6,748 nucleotides of DNA from Candidatus Avipropionibacterium avicola (GTDB taxonomy: Bacteria; Actinomycetota; Actinomycetes; Propionibacteriales; Propionibacteriaceae): the NCBI GenBank assembly GCA_018715445.1, contig DVLP01000028.1:1-6748 (forward strand), in the 5' to 3' direction. A program made the position numbers and the translations under genes. Every line of letters starts with the position of its first letter. Position 1 is the stretch's first letter. Below the pieces are notes generated by a model. The model had not been told where the DNA came from and searched no databases. It saw only the letters and a list, made by a program, of their open reading frames with translations. Of the stretch, positions 4,689-6,748 are shown piece after piece.

Positions 4689-5663
4689 ATGGATCGTCGC
4701 CGACTGCTCAGCCTGTCCGCCGTTGCTGCCACCGCCGCTGTCGCCGCGGCCTGTGCCCCCGAGTCCGGACCCACCCCTGCCGGTGACGACTCCCCCGCCG
4801 CAAGCGAACCGTTCCGCTACTCCCCTCCCGGCTACGAGGGCCTGAGCATCGAACTCGACAAGCCGGCCACCAGGATCGTGGCCGACATCTACTCCGCCGC
4901 CGCCCTCCAGCCGTACGGGATCGAGCCGGTCGGCATCTTCGGCTACGGCCGCGACGGTGCCGGCAAGGGCGACCTCGACATCGACTCGATGAACATCATC
5001 GGCCTGGACGCGGAGTTCAGCCTGGAGAAGCTGGCCGCCGCCGAGCCCGACATCGTACTGGGCTACGGCAACACCGACGGCTCCGGATGGACCTGGTGGG
5101 ACGAGAAGCTGATCCCCCAGGTGAGTGCCGTGGCCCCGTACGTCCCGGTGAAGTTCTCCTACCTGCCCAAGGAGATGATCTCGCACTACCGTGACCTGGC
5201 CCTGCTGCTCGGTGGCACCGAGAGTGCCGAGCTCGTCCAGCAGGAGAAGGACTACGACGCCGTCGTGGAACGGATCAGCGCCGCGGCCGAGGAGAAGAAG
5301 GACTGGCTGACCGTGCTGCCCGCCCAGTTCGGCACCGATGCCATCTGGACCAGCTTCACCCTGGGCCAGATCAAGATGCTCAGCGAGGCCGGGCTCAGCT
5401 TCGTCGGGCCCGAGCAGGACGGGGAGTCCGCCTGGGCCGAGGTCTCCTGGGAGAAGATCGGCGAGTACGAGGCTGACCTGCTGCTCCTGCACGAGACCTC
5501 GCTCGACTACGAGGACAACCCGGTCTACAAGAACCTGCCGGCGGTCAAGGCCGGCCAGATCGGCACCTGGGACGACAAGCGCGCCTACACCTGGTCGGGC
5601 TACACGTCGTGGCTCACCTCGGTGGCCGAGGTCGTGGAGCAGGCCGAGGACATCGTCGACTGA
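4689..5663 (+). CDS. Iron-siderophore ABC transporter substrate-binding lipoprotein
   Basis: This is a FepB/FhuD-like periplasmic-binding protein (PF01497 type) that would capture ferric siderophores at the cell surface and pass them to an ABC importer. The 324-residue protein starts with a lipoprotein signal: basic MDRRRLL, an Ala/Val-rich core, and AAAC with Cys22 as the lipidation site; the -3 residue is Ala rather than the favoured Leu. The RRRLL start also resembles a twin-arginine signal. A flexible Pro/Ser/Asp linker (23-42) follows. Then come family features such as RIVADIYSAAALQPYGIEPVG (62-82), SLEKLAAAEPDIVLGYG (111-127) and the late VYKNLPAVKAGQIGTW (279-294). The ATG at 4689 has GGAAGA (4678-4683) upstream. 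The iron box at 4552-4570 predicts expression under iron limitation. No permease or ATPase gene adjoins it: the next gene is convergent. It therefore must work with transporter parts encoded elsewhere. Ligand is unknown. Confidence 0.92.
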   Translation: MDRRRLLSLSAVAATAAVAAACAPESGPTPAGDDSPAASEPFRYSPPGYEGLSIELDKPATRIVADIYSAAALQPYGIEPVGIFGYGRDGAGKGDLDIDSMNIIGLDAEFSLEKLAAAEPDIVLGYGNTDGSGWTWWDEKLIPQVSAVAPYVPVKFSYLPKEMISHYRDLALLLGGTESAELVQQEKDYDAVVERISAAAEEKKDWLTVLPAQFGTDAIWTSFTLGQIKMLSEAGLSFVGPEQDGESAWAEVSWEKIGEYEADLLLLHETSLDYEDNPVYKNLPAVKAGQIGTWDDKRAYTWSGYTSWLTSVAEVVEQAEDIVD

Positions 5664-5669
5664 TCCGGG

Positions 5670-5696
5670 CCGCGACTGATCAGGGTCAGGTCGCGG
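5670..5696. terminator. Possible bidirectional terminator between convergent genes
   Basis: CCGCGAC (5670-5676) pairs with GTCGCGG (5690-5696), extended by TGA/TCA (5677-5679 with 5686-5688) across a one-base bulge, closing a six-base loop. It spans most of the 22-bp gap between the convergent genes and includes the helicase stop codon. There is no T-tract on either side, so it is a modest candidate of the kind common in high-GC genomes. Confidence 0.4.
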
Positions 5697-6748
5697 ACTC
5701 GGCCAACCGGCGCAAGGACCCGACCGCCACCTCACGATCGGTCGTGGTCCAGAAGTCCGGCAGACCGGCCCGCAGGAACGAGCCGTACCGGGCGGTGGCC
5801 AGGCGCGGATCGAGCACGGCCACCATCCCCTTGTCCGAGAGCCGCCTGATCAACCGCCCGCTGCCCTGGGCGAGCAACAGGGCCGCATGCGAGGCGGCCA
5901 CCGCCATGAAACCGTTGCCGCCGGCCTCGACGACCGCATCCTGACGGGCCCGGATCAGCGGATCGTCCGGCCTCGGGAAGGGGATCTTGTCGATCAGCAC
6001 CAGTCGACAGGTGTCACCGGGCACGTCGATCCCCTGCCACAGCGACAAGGTCCCGAACAACGAGGTCTCCGGCTCGGCGGCGAAGCGGCGGGTGAGTTCG
6101 GACAGCTGGGCGTCACCCTGGCACAGGATCTGGTACGAGGGCAGCTCGGCGCGGACGTGACGAGCGGCGGCCTCGGCATTGCGTCGTGAGGCGAAGAGCC
6201 CGAGGGTGCGACCGCCGGCCGCCCAGGTCAGCTCGGCGATCTCGGCCAGCACCTCCGGCGTGAGCCCTTCACGACTCGGTGGCGGCAGGGTCCGCGCGAC
6301 GTAGAGGATCCCCTGACGGCGGTAGTCGAAGGGTGAGCCGACGTCGATCCCGCGCCACAGCGTCGGATGTTCCTCGGGCTCGTCCTGCTTCTGCTCCTTC
6401 TCCCCCTCCTTCGCCCCTTCATTCACCACTGCACCACCGGGCAGCCCGACGGCCAGGTCGGCCCCGCCGTCGAGGGCGCGACCGTGCGGCACCGTGACCG
6501 TGCCGTCCTCGGTCACCTCGGCGAGGCACTCGTCGGTGCGCAGTCCGAAGCTGCCGGCCACCCCGGTGAATCCGCCGCCGATCTTGAGGGTCGCCGAGCA
6601 GAAGACGGTGGTGCGATCCTTCAGCACCCGGTCACGCAGCAGTCCGGCCACCGCCAACGGTGCCACCCGGACCTCGCGGCCGAACCGGTCGCGGTCGTTG
6701 ACGTAGACCACGTCGGCCTCGGCGAGGGCGGCGATCCGCTCGGCGATA
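5686..6748 (-). CDS. dinG: DinG-type ATP-dependent DNA helicase, C-terminal part (partial)
   Basis: This is the C-terminal half of an XPD/DinG superfamily 2 helicase, which unwinds DNA in repair and is SOS-controlled in E. coli. The frame is open through the right edge, so the start, Walker A and iron-sulphur cysteines lie outside; 353 residues are visible. Numbering from the first full codon at the edge, it shows VFCSATL (48-54), VGSPFDYRRQ (136-145), TLGLFASRRNAEAAA (181-195), the motif V region LSLWQGIDVPG (234-244), KIPFPRPDDPL (254-264) and motif VI QGSGRLIRR (294-302). An internal GTG at 6711 is not the true start, since helicase-like sequence continues upstream of it. About 60 residues (around 72-130) separating the SATL segment from SPFDY are longer than I recall for actinobacterial relatives and include a charged run, GAKEGEKEQKQDEPEEH (111-127). 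It is convergent with the siderophore-binding gene, ending 22 bp from it. Family is clear; orthology to dinG rather than a paralogue is likely. Confidence 0.9.
   Translation of the reverse strand, partial: IAERIAALAEADVVYVNDRDRFGREVRVAPLAVAGLLRDRVLKDRTTVFCSATLKIGGGFTGVAGSFGLRTDECLAEVTEDGTVTVPHGRALDGGADLAVGLPGGAVVNEGAKEGEKEQKQDEPEEHPTLWRGIDVGSPFDYRRQGILYVARTLPPPSREGLTPEVLAEIAELTWAAGGRTLGLFASRRNAEAAARHVRAELPSYQILCQGDAQLSELTRRFAAEPETSLFGTLSLWQGIDVPGDTCRLVLIDKIPFPRPDDPLIRARQDAVVEAGGNGFMAVAASHAALLLAQGSGRLIRRLSDKGMVAVLDPRLATARYGSFLRAGLPDFWTTTDREVAVGSLRRLAESAT

Noticed and set aside
369..5663. All five rightward genes lie in the same reading frame
   Set aside because: Chance is about 1 in 81, and each gene has its own stop, and the last three have clear ribosome sites; most likely a coincidence, apart from the real lexA-GH76 adjacency.
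1..6748. CRISPR array, tRNA or rRNA gene, insertion sequence, phage or toxin-antitoxin genes
   Set aside because: No regularly spaced repeats, cloverleaf or transposase/integrase motifs were found; the window is almost fully explained by seven coding regions and their control sites.

Overview
The window is very GC-rich, uses G/C-ending codons almost throughout, and has actinobacterial-type regulatory sites (TCGAAC-N4-GTTCGA SOS boxes and a DtxR/IdeR-like iron box). The LexA and DinG-like proteins closely resemble actinobacterial versions from memory. A member of the Propionibacteriales or a related high-GC actinobacterium is the best guess; the species cannot be named from the sequence alone.

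Left part (1-1163): a divergent SOS locus. The N-terminus of a leftward gene, probably the LysM-domain protein that often neighbours actinobacterial lexA, leaves the window at base 1. lexA runs rightward from 369. The 240-bp gap between them holds two SOS boxes, a perfect one close to the leftward gene and a one-mismatch box over the -35 of a promoter whose predicted start point is the A of the lexA ATG, so lexA is probably leaderless.

Middle part (1167-4529): three rightward genes behind lexA. A GH76-like (alpha-mannanase family) protein without signal peptide starts 3 bases after the lexA stop codon, in the same reading frame. A Gfo/Idh/MocA oxidoreductase follows after 69 bp, and a DUF6807 ('PmoA family') protein after another 39 bp. 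All three look cytoplasmic and carbohydrate-related. They may form a small, uncharacterised sugar-processing set that could share transcription with lexA.

Right part (4530-6748): a 159-bp gap carries an IdeR/DtxR box (16 of 19 bases match the consensus), a likely promoter and a long 17-bp-stem hairpin in the predicted 5' leader. It precedes an iron-siderophore substrate-binding lipoprotein that has no permease or ATPase gene beside it. Convergent to it, sharing a 22-bp gap with a small hairpin, is the C-terminal part of a DinG-type DNA helicase that runs out of the right edge and carries an unusual charged insertion.

Taken together, the ends of the window are DNA-damage genes (LysM-like gene, lexA, dinG-like helicase), and the sugar genes and iron-uptake lipoprotein sit between lexA and the helicase. 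No RNA genes, insertion sequences, CRISPR arrays or phage genes were seen.
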